Source of the DNA: Neorhizobium galegae bv. orientalis str. HAMBI 540
GTDB taxonomy: Bacteria > Pseudomonadota > Alphaproteobacteria > Rhizobiales > Rhizobiaceae
Direction: 5' to 3'
DNA length: 64,000 nucleotides
Assembly (NCBI RefSeq): GCF_000731315.1
Contig: NZ_HG938354.1
Coordinates: 1,488,001 to 1,552,000 of the forward strand
The notes beneath the pieces are model-generated. The model had not been told where the DNA came from, searched no databases, and saw only the letters and a list, made by a program, of their open reading frames with translations. The position numbers and the translations under genes are program-made. Numbering within the stretch: position 1 is the stretch's first letter; every line of letters starts with the position of its first letter. Below, one piece after another: positions 27,569 through 36,332 of this stretch.

Positions 27569-28735
27569 ATGCCGATGACAGCAGATCAATCTCAAAAGCA
27601 AACCGCTACTCTCGTCGATCTTGGCGCAATTTTCGTCTCGTTGGAATTGAGCAAATCAACCTGGTTGGTGACGGCTCTGTCGCCGTGTAGCGAGAAGATG
27701 TCCCGCTATACCATCACTGGAGGTGACATCGCCGGCCTGTTCTCTTGTTTTGGCGAGCTTCGCCAGAAGGCCAAACGTCGAAAGAACATACTTTACCCGC
27801 TGGTAGTGATCCAGGAGGCCGGGTTGGATGGCTTCTGGTTAGGGCGAGTGCTCAGCAAGGAAGCTTGGATCGAGAGCCATATTGTAGAAGCAGCATCGAT
27901 CGCCATGCCGCGCCGGCATCGCCGGGCGAAGACCGATCGTATCGACGGCGAAACGCTGATCCGGGCTTTGATGGCATGGAAACGCGGCGAGCCTCGCGCT
28001 TGTTCGATGGTCAAACTTCTCACTCCCGAGGAAGACGACAACCGACGGATTGGGCGGGAGCGGAAAACGCTGATTGCCGAGCGGGTCTTCCACGTCAATC
28101 GCATAAAGGGATTGCTCTTCACTCAAGGAATTCGGGACTACCAACCGGTCAATCGAGATCGACGGCAACGTCTGGACGAGCTTCGGACTGGCGATGGTCG
28201 GCCGCTCTCCAAACACCTGAAGGCCGAAATCTCCAGAGAACTCGATCGCCTGGAATTGTTGCTCACACAAATCAAGGCTGTAGAAGCAGAGCGAGACGCC
28301 TTGATCGTGCGCGAGACGTCAGAGACACCGAAGGAAGCGACCGCCCTTTTGGGCATCAAAGGAATAGGGCCAGAATTCGCTACTATACTCTACACCGAAG
28401 GCCTATTCCGACACTTCGACAACCGACGCCAAATCGCATCGTACGCAGGCCTTGCCCCCTCCCCTTGGCAAAGCGGTAACGTCAATCGCGAACAGGGTGT
28501 GTCCAAGGCGGGAAATCCGCGTTTACGAGCAACCATGGTCGAGCTCGCCTGGCTTTGGTTGCGACATCAACCAAAATCGACGCTAGCGATATGGTTCAAA
28601 GAGCGCATCGCTCAAAACGCCGGCCGCTTAAAGACGCCGATGGTCGTGGCGCTCGCGCGTAAGCTGCTCGTGGCTCTCTGGAAGTATGTGAGTTCCGGCG
28701 TCGTGATCGAAGGTGCGATCATGAAAACCGCCTGA
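27569..28735 (+). CDS. IS110-family transposase
   Basis: A 388-residue DEDD-type recombinase. The RuvC-like N-terminal domain has FVSLELSKSTW, with Glu where most IS110 proteins have the first Asp. VIQEAGLDGF and KTDRIDGE supply the other acidic residues. The C-terminal Transposase_20 domain reads LLGIKGIGPEFATILYTEG, then SYAGLAPSPWQSG and QGVSKAGNPRLRATMVELAW, which holds the candidate catalytic Ser. The ATG follows TGGAGGCCAACC. No internal stop is visible, so the protein may be active. Confidence 0.92.
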   Translation: MPMTADQSQKQTATLVDLGAIFVSLELSKSTWLVTALSPCSEKMSRYTITGGDIAGLFSCFGELRQKAKRRKNILYPLVVIQEAGLDGFWLGRVLSKEAWIESHIVEAASIAMPRRHRRAKTDRIDGETLIRALMAWKRGEPRACSMVKLLTPEEDDNRRIGRERKTLIAERVFHVNRIKGLLFTQGIRDYQPVNRDRRQRLDELRTGDGRPLSKHLKAEISRELDRLELLLTQIKAVEAERDALIVRETSETPKEATALLGIKGIGPEFATILYTEGLFRHFDNRRQIASYAGLAPSPWQSGNVNREQGVSKAGNPRLRATMVELAWLWLRHQPKSTLAIWFKERIAQNAGRLKTPMVVALARKLLVALWKYVSSGVVIEGAIMKTA

Positions 28736-28738
28736 AGC

Positions 28739-28990
28739 CGGACGTGCCTATAACGAAAATTCGAATCCTCAGGGCCTGATCAGTCCTGACGGATCCAGGT
28801 GAACGGACCGGGGATCCTTTTGGCCCTCAAATGCCGATCTTGAGTTTGGTCCCGTTCTCCTGAGCCCGTGCCCGTCGAATGCGGGATAATGGTGCAGCCG
28901 CTAAGAACGGCGACCGGATGTGAGGTTGTATAGGCCCGAGAATCGGGCCGGTAATTACTATGGGCTCAGACCGGGATCCGCTTACCAAGG
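28739..28990 (+). ncRNA. Candidate IS110 bridge-RNA region
   Basis: The non-coding stretch behind the transposase holds several small hairpins: TCAGG/CCTGA, CTCAA/TTGAG, GCCG/CGGC and a perfect 7-base stem GGCCCGA-GAA-TCGGGCC at 28932-28948. IS110/IS1111 elements encode a structured bridge RNA in a non-coding end. The leader on the other side is short, which favours this side. This is inferred from position and structure only; no conserved bridge-RNA consensus was tested. Confidence 0.3.
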
Positions 28991-29266
28991 AGAAATTCGA
29001 TGCCACTCGGATGAACGATTGACAAAAAACCTGATGTGAAGGGATCACAACCCTCGACCTTGCCATTTCATCCGCAAAGGCGAGCATAGGAACGACCGGC
29101 AATGAGGACATACCAAGATTGCCGCTCATCGAGCGTGTTAGAAAAGTTATATCATTGTTGACTAAGACCGCTTGGGAAACGTTCACGATCAAGGCGGCTT
29201 GAAAAGCTCGCTACAAATGCTATGTTGGACGAAAATCATTTTTGTTGGACAACGGAACTTGATCTC
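28991..29266. other. Intergenic region between IS110 element and toxin-antitoxin pair
   Basis: A minus-strand open frame overlaps this region (28827-29192) but runs through the IS non-coding end, and I do not recognise its product. Two TGTTGGAC repeats (29223-29230 and 29243-29250), spaced 20 bases apart, lie directly before the antitoxin ATG. They could be binding sites for the toxin-antitoxin complex. Confidence 0.3.
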
Positions 29267-29608
29267 ATGACGAAAGCATCGACAGGAAAGGCTAAACCAG
29301 CCGCAGCACGCTTTCCCGTCAAGGTGGCACGCAAGGCTGAGACCGGCGAATTTGAGACCTCAAAAGCACGTGTCAGAGCCGTCATGCACGCAGCTGAACA
29401 TTCTGGGTTACTGGGTGAGAAGAGCAAGCGCATTGGTGGCCGTATTAGCTCGGCCTTGCTGGAGCAGGCAAAGAAGCACACCGGCATAGAGACCGACACA
29501 GACTTGATCGAATTTGCTCTCGCGAGCGTTGCTCTCGACGACAAATTCGCCGAGACATTTCGCAAGACCCGTGCCACCGTCGATCCCACGCTGAAGCTTG
29601 GTTTCTAA
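29267..29608 (+). CDS. Antitoxin-like protein paired with a PIN-domain toxin
   Basis: A 113-residue protein. The N-terminal part is Lys/Ala-rich. The C-terminal part has RIGGRISSALLEQAKKHTG, then DTDLIEFALASVAL, a ribbon-helix-helix-like segment, and ends KLGF. The following PIN-domain frame overlaps its stop codon, the usual antitoxin-toxin order. The ATG at 29267 is preferred to an earlier start at 29222, because the region before it carries the repeated TGTTGGAC. Function is inferred from the layout. Confidence 0.65.
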   Translation: MTKASTGKAKPAAARFPVKVARKAETGEFETSKARVRAVMHAAEHSGLLGEKSKRIGGRISSALLEQAKKHTGIETDTDLIEFALASVALDDKFAETFRKTRATVDPTLKLGF

Positions 29609-30179
29609 CTTGCCAGCGTTCGACATTGACGCCGCATTACGATGGGCGCGACTGGATCCGGGTAAGACGCTTGCCCGGCGTACGGACGAGCAGCTTCCTT
29701 TCCTCTCGGATATAGCAGAAGCTGGACGGGAGCTTCTTTTGGACACCTGTGTCTACATAGACGGAATGCAAGGACGGTCACCCGACATCGTCGCAGACCT
29801 CCTTGACGTACGTCAGGTCAACCACTCAACCATCGCGATCCAGGAGCTGATGCACACCGTCGGCGTCCTCGACCCCAGGCACTCGGGGACAAAGGTAGCG
29901 GTTGGAAAGACCAAAGAAACCATCGCTGCAATGCCTGGGCACCGCATCTTTACGCCGGACACCGATGTCCTAGGTCGCGGCGCAATGCTCTCGGGGATAT
30001 TATGCCGAATTCAGGGTTATCGACAGGACGCACGCTTGAGAGCGCTTCACGATTGCGTCCTTTTCCTCCAGGCACAGAAGCTCGGTTTGACCGTTCTGAC
30101 TGCGAATTCAAATGACTTTGACTACCTGCTACAATTGATGCCTAGTTCTAGGGTTTTGCTTTATCGGGTAAACGCGTAA
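29598..30179 (+). CDS. PIN-domain toxin (VapC-like)
   Basis: A 193-residue protein with a PIN nuclease fold. The first acidic motif is LLLDTCVYIDGM. A conserved Glu lies in IAIQELMHTVGV. The C-terminal acidic residues are in LHDCVLFLQAQ and TANSNDFDYLL. PIN toxins cut RNA and are blocked by the cognate antitoxin. The frame starts with TTG at 29598, overlapping the antitoxin end; another TTG at 29610, one base after the antitoxin stop, is equally possible. It is longer than the usual 130-residue VapC, with about 45 extra residues at the N-terminus. Confidence 0.78.
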   Translation: MVSNLPAFDIDAALRWARLDPGKTLARRTDEQLPFLSDIAEAGRELLLDTCVYIDGMQGRSPDIVADLLDVRQVNHSTIAIQELMHTVGVLDPRHSGTKVAVGKTKETIAAMPGHRIFTPDTDVLGRGAMLSGILCRIQGYRQDARLRALHDCVLFLQAQKLGLTVLTANSNDFDYLLQLMPSSRVLLYRVNA

Positions 30180-30470
30180 CAGCTGCGTCGCACGTCAAGG
30201 CGTGCGAACCGCAACCGCTTTCGGGCGGCATCTTCGCTTAGTCACGATTTTCACTAACGTTCGCCGTGATCGGATTTGAACTGACAACTCCGTGCATCCG
30301 ATCTGCAGTCGCGCCTTAATACGCCTTTGACGTACATGCCAGAAAGCGCTTTGCAAGCCATCCAAAGAATTCTCGTTTAAAGCTATGCGAGATATGGAGA
30401 CCTCCTTTGATCTCTTAGATAGGCATTGAGGACGAAGCGGATCAGTTCACTTATTGCGTTCAATTCGTCG
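30180..30470. other. Intergenic region, weak hairpin and tRNA-like debris
   Basis: Directly after the toxin gene CGCACG/CGTGCG (30189-30206) forms a 6-base stem without a T tract. Further on, the minus strand holds a tRNA-like 3' half near 30275-30330, with a TTCAAATC loop and a GCA-like anticodon loop. The stems do not close and no acceptor half is found. I see no gene. Confidence 0.3.
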
Positions 30471-32102
30471 TCATGCCGCAGTCGGAAGATGCGCCGTGCT
30501 CGCAGACAAAAGCCGCTTGGTATAGTCGTTTTGCGGATTATTATAGACGTCCGCCGTCTTGCCCTTTTCGACGATCCGGCCGCGATACATGACCACGACA
30601 TCAGTTGCGAAATCGCGCACCAGCGCCAGGTCGTGGGCGATGAAGATGTAGGATAGGCCAAGTTCGCCGCGCAGTTGCTTGAGAAGGTCGATGACCTGGG
30701 CTTGGATCGACACGTCGAGAGCCGACACGGCCTCGTCGCAGACGATGACTTCCGGATTGAGCGCGAGCGAACGGGCGATGGCAACGCGCTGCCGCTGCCC
30801 GCCGGAAAACTGATGCGGATAGCGGTCGATGTGGTCGGCTTTCAACCCGACGCGCTCCAGCAATTCAATGACCCTGCCGCGCCAATCCTTGCGCGGCAGG
30901 ACATCCGCATGGATGGCCCAAGGCTCGGCGATGATCTGGCTGATTGTCATGCGGGGGTTGAGGGACGCGGTCGGATCCTGGAACACGAACTGCATGCGCC
31001 GGCGAACCTTGAACGTTTCTGCGGCACTCATAGCGTTGAGATCCTGGCCGTCGAAGCGGATCTCGCCGATGGTCGGCTTGTCGAGGCCGAGCAGCATCCG
31101 GGCGAGGGTCGATTTTCCGGAACCGGATTCCCCGACGATCCCAAGCGTTTCTCCGCTTTTAAGGACGAAGCTTGCTTCGTTCACCGCCCGGATCGCGTTT
31201 GGGCCGGCCTCTGCCGCCTTGCCGGGCCGGATGCCGTAGATGCGCGATACGTTGTCGACTTCGAGGAGCGTGCGGCCATGAATCGCCGCCTCCTGCGCTG
31301 CATCGAAGCCGTGACGTCCCGGCATCGCGTCGAGCAGTTTTCGCGTATAGGGGTGCTGTGGCAATGTCATGATCTGTTGCGATGTTCCGGATTCAACGAT
31401 CCGTCCATCCTGCATGACCACGACGCGGTCGGCGACCTTTTCCACGACGCTCAGGTCGTGGGTGATCAGCACCATGCCCATCCCGCTTTCGGACTGCAGC
31501 TTCTTCAACAAAGCCAGTACTTGCGCCTGCACCGTCACGTCGAGGGCGCTTGTCGGCTCGTCGGCGATCAATAGATCAGGCTCGAGCGCAATTGCCGAGG
31601 CGATCATGATGCGCTGGCGCTGGCCACCGGAAAACTGGTGGGGGTATTGTCTGGCGCGGCGTTCCGGTTCCTCGATACCGACGCGAGCGAGAAGATCGAT
31701 GACGCGCGCATGGGCGGTCGCCTTGTCAACGCCATGAACGCGCAGGGTTTCAGCGATCTGCCAGCCCACCGGATAGACGGGATTGAGGGCCGCCAGCGGA
31801 TCCTGAAAGATCATCGAGATCTTCTTGCCGTTGATGGCACGGCGCTCCTCCTTCGAGGCCCTCAGGAGATCCTGGCCACGGTAGAGAATTTGCCCGCCGG
31901 CAATCACTGCCGGAGGACTGTCCACGAGATCCAGCACCGCGGAAGCGCTGACGCTCTTGCCGGAGCCGCTTTCGCCGAGGATGGCAAGCGTCTCGCCGGG
32001 ATTGATCGACCAACTGACATCGTTCACGGCATGTACGATGCCCGTGCGGTTCGGAAAGTCTATGCTGAGGTTCCTGATTTCGAGGAGGGCCTGCTGGCTC
32101 AT
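30471..32102 (-). CDS. ABC importer ATPase with two nucleotide-binding domains (DppD-DppF fusion)
   Basis: A 543-residue protein with two complete ABC domains. The first has GESGSGKSV, FSGGQRQRIMIASAIA and [12 protein letters not shown]. The second has GESGSGKST, FSGGQRQRVAIARSLA and VIVCDEAVSALD. The open frame upstream to 32234 is not needed: the ATG at 32102 overlaps the permease stop as ATGA. It is the last gene of the importer operon. Confidence 0.94.
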   Translation of the reverse strand: MSQQALLEIRNLSIDFPNRTGIVHAVNDVSWSINPGETLAILGESGSGKSVSASAVLDLVDSPPAVIAGGQILYRGQDLLRASKEERRAINGKKISMIFQDPLAALNPVYPVGWQIAETLRVHGVDKATAHARVIDLLARVGIEEPERRARQYPHQFSGGQRQRIMIASAIALEPDLLIADEPTSALDVTVQAQVLALLKKLQSESGMGMVLITHDLSVVEKVADRVVVMQDGRIVESGTSQQIMTLPQHPYTRKLLDAMPGRHGFDAAQEAAIHGRTLLEVDNVSRIYGIRPGKAAEAGPNAIRAVNEASFVLKSGETLGIVGESGSGKSTLARMLLGLDKPTIGEIRFDGQDLNAMSAAETFKVRRRMQFVFQDPTASLNPRMTISQIIAEPWAIHADVLPRKDWRGRVIELLERVGLKADHIDRYPHQFSGGQRQRVAIARSLALNPEVIVCDEAVSALDVSIQAQVIDLLKQLRGELGLSYIFIAHDLALVRDFATDVVVMYRGRIVEKGKTADVYNNPQNDYTKRLLSASTAHLPTAA

Positions 32103-33022
32103 TTTGCACCTGCGGATGTTTGGAAACGCCAGCGCTCGACCGGATCGGTAACGATGCGCAGCCAGTTGGAAAGGAGGTTCAATGCCATTGTTACCGCCAT
32201 GATCGCCAAACCCGGCCAGAAGGACAGCCACCACGCCGAACCGAGATAGTTACGGCCATCTGCGACCATCAGCCCCCAGGTGACTTGGGGCGGCTGGATG
32301 CCGATACCGAGGAAGCTCAGCCCCGATTCTACCAGCATGACGAAAGCCATTTCGAGCGCCGCCAGATTGATTACCGTCGGCATGACCATCGGTGCGATAT
32401 GGCGCAGCAGAATGCGATCCGTCTTCGCGCCCATCGCCAGGGCGGCCGTGACGAACATCCGCTCCTTGAGCTCGAGCACTTCGGCACGAACGGTGCGCAG
32501 GAAGATCGGAATGCGGGAGACGGCAAGCACGAGGATGACGTTGCTGACCCCGGGAGAGAAGACGAAGAGTACGATCACCGCCAGCAGCATCGAGGGAAAG
32601 CTCATAATCGCATCGGCAAGGCGCAGGAGCGTCGCGCTGACCCAGCCGCCTTTATAGCCCGCGACGAGCCCGAGAAGACCGCCGATGACGGTGGAGATGA
32701 CCACGGCGCTGGCTGCGATCAGCATCGTGTTCTGGCTGGCGACGATGATGCGGGCTAGAAGGCTGCGCCCAAGCGCATCGGCGCCGAGGATGAACAGCCA
32801 GCCCTTATCAAGCGAGAAAGGTTTGGCGTTGCGCGCCAGAAGGTTCACGGCGCGCGCCTGATCCGTCAGCAGCCAGGGGCCGAGGATGGTGCAGAGCAGA
32901 ACGAGCAGCAGCAGGATGGCGGAACCGAAGGCAAGCTTGTCCTGCCAGAGGAGCCAGACGACGTCGCGGGCGACGGATGTTCTGGTTGCCGGCTTTGCCG
33001 AGGCGACGACTGGGACGGTCAT
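32099..33022 (-). CDS. ABC importer permease, DppC family
   Basis: A 307-residue permease. The first helix (FGSAILLLLVLLCTILGPWL) is followed by the family's LGADALGRSLLARII motif. The EAA loop region (MFVTAALAMGAKTDRILLRH) and SGLSFLGIGIQPP follow. The ATG at 33022 lies one base behind the stop of the DppB-type gene; the longer open frame to 33097 would overlap that gene. Confidence 0.92.
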   Translation of the reverse strand: MTVPVVASAKPATRTSVARDVVWLLWQDKLAFGSAILLLLVLLCTILGPWLLTDQARAVNLLARNAKPFSLDKGWLFILGADALGRSLLARIIVASQNTMLIAASAVVISTVIGGLLGLVAGYKGGWVSATLLRLADAIMSFPSMLLAVIVLFVFSPGVSNVILVLAVSRIPIFLRTVRAEVLELKERMFVTAALAMGAKTDRILLRHIAPMVMPTVINLAALEMAFVMLVESGLSFLGIGIQPPQVTWGLMVADGRNYLGSAWWLSFWPGLAIMAVTMALNLLSNWLRIVTDPVERWRFQTSAGAK

Positions 33023-33023
33023 C

Positions 33024-33941
33024 TCAGTTGTACCGGATGCGCGGATCGACGATGGCATAGGTGATGTCCACGAGAATGTTGATGATGAAGACTGCAAGCG
33101 CAGTCACCAGAACGGCAGCCTGGATGACGGCGAAATCGCGCTGCATGACGGAATCGATCATAAGCTTGCCGATGCCCGGAAAACCGAACACGGTCTCGAC
33201 GATCACTGCGCCGTTGACGATGCCGGCCGTCTGGTCGCTTGCGACGGTGATGACCGGAAGAAGCCCGTTTCTGAGTGCATGGACGAACACGATGGCGCGC
33301 GAGCCGACCCCCTTGGCGCGGGCCGTCTTGATGTAGGCCGACGACAACGCGGTCAACATGGAGGTGCGCACCACCTGCACGAGGACCCCGGCGGGCCGCA
33401 AGGCCAGCACAGCGACGGGCAATACCCAATGCAGGGGCGTTCCGGTGCCGGATGTCGGAAGCACGCGCAAGGTCACCGCAAATACGAGGACGCCGACGAT
33501 CGCCACCCAGAAGTTGGGAGTGCTGGCGCCCAGCAGCGAGATGAAGCTGGCGAGCCGGTCGAATATGCCGCCGGGCTTGAATGCCGCGAGCGAACCGGTC
33601 ACCACCGCAATCACGATAACCAGCGGCATGGTCACCGCCGCGAGCATCAGCGTCGTCGGAAATGCCTGCAGCACGATCTCGGTCGCCGGCCGCGAAAATT
33701 GCAGCGACTGCCCCATGTCGAGATGGACAAGCCCCCAGATGAAGCGACCGAACTGGATGTAGAGCGGGTCGTTGAAACCGAACTGCTCGTTGAACTGGTT
33801 GCGGATTTCCTGCGAGGCGCCCTGCGGCAGATAGAGATCAACCGGAGAGCCTGTAATACGCGCCAGGAAAAACACCAGCACGATAAGCCCGATGAGCGAA
33901 AGCAGGCTTTGCAGCGAACGCTTATAGATGAACGAACCCAA
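33024..33941 (-). CDS. ABC importer permease, DppB family
   Basis: A permease of about 305 residues, with an N-terminal helix (SLLSLIGLIVLVFFLARITG), IQFGRFIWGLVHLDMGQSL, the EAA loop (YIKTARAKGVGSR) and GAVIVETVFGFPGIG. An ATG at 33986 opens the frame. However, GGAGGAG lies just before TTG at 33941, which gives the family start MGSFIYKR, so I prefer the TTG. The binding-protein gene lies upstream. Confidence 0.85.
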   Translation of the reverse strand: MGSFIYKRSLQSLLSLIGLIVLVFFLARITGSPVDLYLPQGASQEIRNQFNEQFGFNDPLYIQFGRFIWGLVHLDMGQSLQFSRPATEIVLQAFPTTLMLAAVTMPLVIVIAVVTGSLAAFKPGGIFDRLASFISLLGASTPNFWVAIVGVLVFAVTLRVLPTSGTGTPLHWVLPVAVLALRPAGVLVQVVRTSMLTALSSAYIKTARAKGVGSRAIVFVHALRNGLLPVITVASDQTAGIVNGAVIVETVFGFPGIGKLMIDSVMQRDFAVIQAAVLVTALAVFIINILVDITYAIVDPRIRYN

Positions 33942-34033
33942 ATCCCGCTCCTCCGTCAGATGGGAATGATTGAATCTTTTCGTCAAACGGAAAGAAGGGT
34001 AAGGGCCAGCCAGGCTGGCGCTTACCTTAGCAG

Positions 34034-35548
34034 CTATTTCAGCTTGAGGCTTGCCAGTTGCAGCTCGACTGCGTTGGCGATCGTCGGAGAGAAATCAATC
34101 CGCTTGCCGACCCGCATGAAGTTGACCATGTGGAACAGCGGCACATCGGCGACCTTGTCCTCGTAGATGCGACGGAAAACTTCCTGATAGTCAGCGACGC
34201 GCTTGTCACCCTGTTCCGTGCCTGCCTTGTCGATGAGAGCGTCGAGTTCCGGATCGTGCAGCTCGCTCTGACGGCCATTGGAATGATACTTGAAGAAGGC
34301 CGTGAACGCAGCGTCGCCACTATTGTTGTCGTGCATGGTCAGGAATATGTTCGGCTGACGATCCGCGGCAAATGGCTTGTTTGCCACCTGCAGCCACTGT
34401 GACATTTCAAGATTGTCGAGCTTGATGTTGAGGCCTATCTGCCGCAGCATTTCGGCAGCGGCTTCGACAAATTCGTTGGAATTAGCGAACATACCCGCCC
34501 GGCCGACCATCCGGATTTCCCGCGTCACGTCGACGCCATCCGCCTTTGCCTCTGCAAGAAGTTTCTTTGCCTGAGTCGGATCGTATGGCCAGGGCTTCAG
34601 TTTCGGATTGAAGCCAAGAACGCTTGGGCCGACCTGCTGCATTGCAAGCTGGGCTTCGGAACTGATCACACTGCCGAGGAAGGCATTGCGGTCGATCGCA
34701 AGGTTGATCGCTTTTCGGACGCGCGCGTCATTGAGCGGCGGCACGTCGACGGAAAGGCGAAACATGGACGTGTCGGAATTCGGGTAGACCTTGTCCGTCG
34801 CCTTGTTGGTCGCATCCTGAGGCGCGATCGAGAAAGCCAGGTCAGCTTCGCCCGTTTCGACCATTGCGGCCGCGACCGAGGATTCGCCGCGCCAGACGTA
34901 GGTCGCCTTTTCGATGGCGGGCTTGGCACCCCAATAACTGTCGTCACGCACAATGACGACGCTGGCACCCTGCGCCCAGCCTTCGAACCTATATGGGCCT
35001 GTGCCGACCGGTTTGTTGGTATATTCGCCTTTGGGCGTATTCGGCGAGGAAATCGCCAATTGCGCCAGCAGCGTCGGGAGGATCGGCACCGGGGTTTTCG
35101 TGGTGAACTTCACCGTGTTGTCATCGATGACCGAAGCGACGATGCTCGTGCCGTCGAGATATTTAGTGCGAGCAATGCAGGTAAGCTTCGGGTCGTTCGT
35201 GCGCTCGACCGAATAGACCACAGACTTCGCGTCGAAAGGTGCGCCATCATGGAATTTGACGCCCTTGCGGAGTTTGAACACCCACTCGTTCGGCGATGGC
35301 TGTTCCCAGCTTTCTGCCAGTCGCGGCAGAATCTTGCCATTGCCATAGTCGAGTTCCACCAGTGTCTCGACCACATTTTGCTTGATGATGCGGCCGATCA
35401 CCGATCGTGGCGTTTCGCACGGATCGAGCCGATCCGGTCCGGCGGGCAGAACGATGGTAACGGAATTCTTGGTCTGCGCCCATGCAATGCCGGACGGAAT
35501 AGTGAGCGCCGCAGACGCGGCCAGTATAAGTGTTTTCCAGAAATTCAC
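34034..35548 (-). CDS. ABC importer substrate-binding protein, family 5
   Basis: A 504-residue SBP_bac_5 protein. The signal peptide is MNFWKTLILAASAALTI...AWA, with cleavage expected near residue 24. WVFKLRKGVKFHDGAPF, VGTGPYRFEGW and VRKAINLAIDRNAFL are family marks. The start codon is GTG at 35548, with GGGAGGATAAGTCT before it. It is the second gene of the operon behind the RraA-like protein. Confidence 0.92.
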   Translation of the reverse strand: MNFWKTLILAASAALTIPSGIAWAQTKNSVTIVLPAGPDRLDPCETPRSVIGRIIKQNVVETLVELDYGNGKILPRLAESWEQPSPNEWVFKLRKGVKFHDGAPFDAKSVVYSVERTNDPKLTCIARTKYLDGTSIVASVIDDNTVKFTTKTPVPILPTLLAQLAISSPNTPKGEYTNKPVGTGPYRFEGWAQGASVVIVRDDSYWGAKPAIEKATYVWRGESSVAAAMVETGEADLAFSIAPQDATNKATDKVYPNSDTSMFRLSVDVPPLNDARVRKAINLAIDRNAFLGSVISSEAQLAMQQVGPSVLGFNPKLKPWPYDPTQAKKLLAEAKADGVDVTREIRMVGRAGMFANSNEFVEAAAEMLRQIGLNIKLDNLEMSQWLQVANKPFAADRQPNIFLTMHDNNSGDAAFTAFFKYHSNGRQSELHDPELDALIDKAGTEQGDKRVADYQEVFRRIYEDKVADVPLFHMVNFMRVGKRIDFSPTIANAVELQLASLKLK

Positions 35549-35588
35549 AGACTTATCCTCCCTTTAAGCTGTCCAGGCCTTCCGCGCT

Positions 35589-36215
35589 TCAGCCCTGTAG
35601 CTGTAGTCGCGCCTCCTTGAACCTTGCGATCTTGACCCGTTCATTTTCCTCTTGGGCCCGAATGCCCGGGAGAAGTTGCGCAGCCACAGCGGGTGCGAGG
35701 GCTACGATCCCATCCTCATCGCCGACGATCAGATCACCCGGATTGATAACAAGACCTCCAATCGAGACCGAGACATTGAGGGCGCCGGGTCCGAACTTGT
35801 ATGGGCCTTTGTGGGTTACGCCGCGGGCATAACAGGGCAGATCCGACGCGCGGATCGCCGCTAGGTCGCGGATCGCTCCATCGATGATGAAACCGGCCAC
35901 GCCAAGGGATTCCGCATGTGTCAGGATGATTTCGCCGATCAGCGCCTGGCTGATATCTCCTCCGCCGTCAACGACGACGATATCGCCCGCCCGCGCGATC
36001 TTGAGCGCTGCGTGGATCGCCAGGTTGTCACCTGCCCGCGTTTTAACGGTCAACGCCGTACCGATCATATGGCCGCCCTTGTGGTAAGGCAGGATGCCGG
36101 TCGCGCCGGGCAACCGAGACAGGTTGTCGCTGATGATGGATGTCGCAACGCCCAGATATTCCGCGACAAGGGCCGAGGAGACCTGCTCCGCCGACGGGTG
36201 TTCTGCAATGATCAT
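35589..36215 (-). CDS. RraA-like / HMG-CHA aldolase family protein
   Basis: A 208-residue RraA-fold protein. GTALTVKTRAGDNLAIH, VVDGGGDISQALIGEI and IIDGAIRDLAAI give the typical glycine-rich and Arg-Asp active-site pattern. Relatives include 4-hydroxy-4-methyl-2-oxoglutarate / 4-carboxy-4-hydroxy-2-oxoadipate aldolases and the RNase E regulator RraA. In a transporter operon an aldolase role is more likely. The ATG at 36215 follows GAAGGAGGCTTC. It is the first gene of the operon, divergent from lysR at 36333. Confidence 0.86.
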   Translation of the reverse strand: MIIAEHPSAEQVSSALVAEYLGVATSIISDNLSRLPGATGILPYHKGGHMIGTALTVKTRAGDNLAIHAALKIARAGDIVVVDGGGDISQALIGEIILTHAESLGVAGFIIDGAIRDLAAIRASDLPCYARGVTHKGPYKFGPGALNVSVSIGGLVINPGDLIVGDEDGIVALAPAVAAQLLPGIRAQEENERVKIARFKEARLQLQG

Positions 36216-36288
36216 GAAGCCTCCTTCAAGGCCCTCCACGGCCTTGGTGTCACGGATTCATAATATTGCCCTGTCACGCAAAAAAGCG

Positions 36289-36304
36289 ATAAATATCAAT
36301 TTAT
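36289..36304. promoter_or_regulatory. AT-rich inverted repeat between RraA operon and lysR
   Basis: ATAAATATCAATTTAT is a perfect 6-4-6 inverted repeat in an AT-rich stretch 28 bases before the lysR ATG and 73 bases before the RraA-like gene. It contains a T-N11-A pattern, as LysR-family sites do. Confidence 0.45.
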
Positions 36305-36332
36305 ATAAATCGAAATAATTCATGGGCTGGCG

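Larger units (their letters stand above)
27490..28990 (+). mobile_element. IS110-family insertion sequence (ends approximate)
   Basis: The element comprises an intact IS110 transposase gene, a short leader of about 80 bases and about 250 bases of structured non-coding DNA behind the gene. IS110 elements have no clear terminal inverted repeats and make no useful target duplication, so the ends given are estimates. Decayed genes on the left and a toxin-antitoxin pair on the right are typical of an insertion hot spot. Confidence 0.6.

Noticed and set aside
28827..29192. 121-codon minus-strand open frame beside the IS110 element
   Set aside because: It overlaps the structured non-coding end of the element, and the product resembles no family I know.
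30275..30330. tRNA-like sequence on the minus strand
   Set aside because: A TTCAAATC loop and an anticodon-like loop are visible, but stems are mismatched and no 5' half or acceptor stem could be found.
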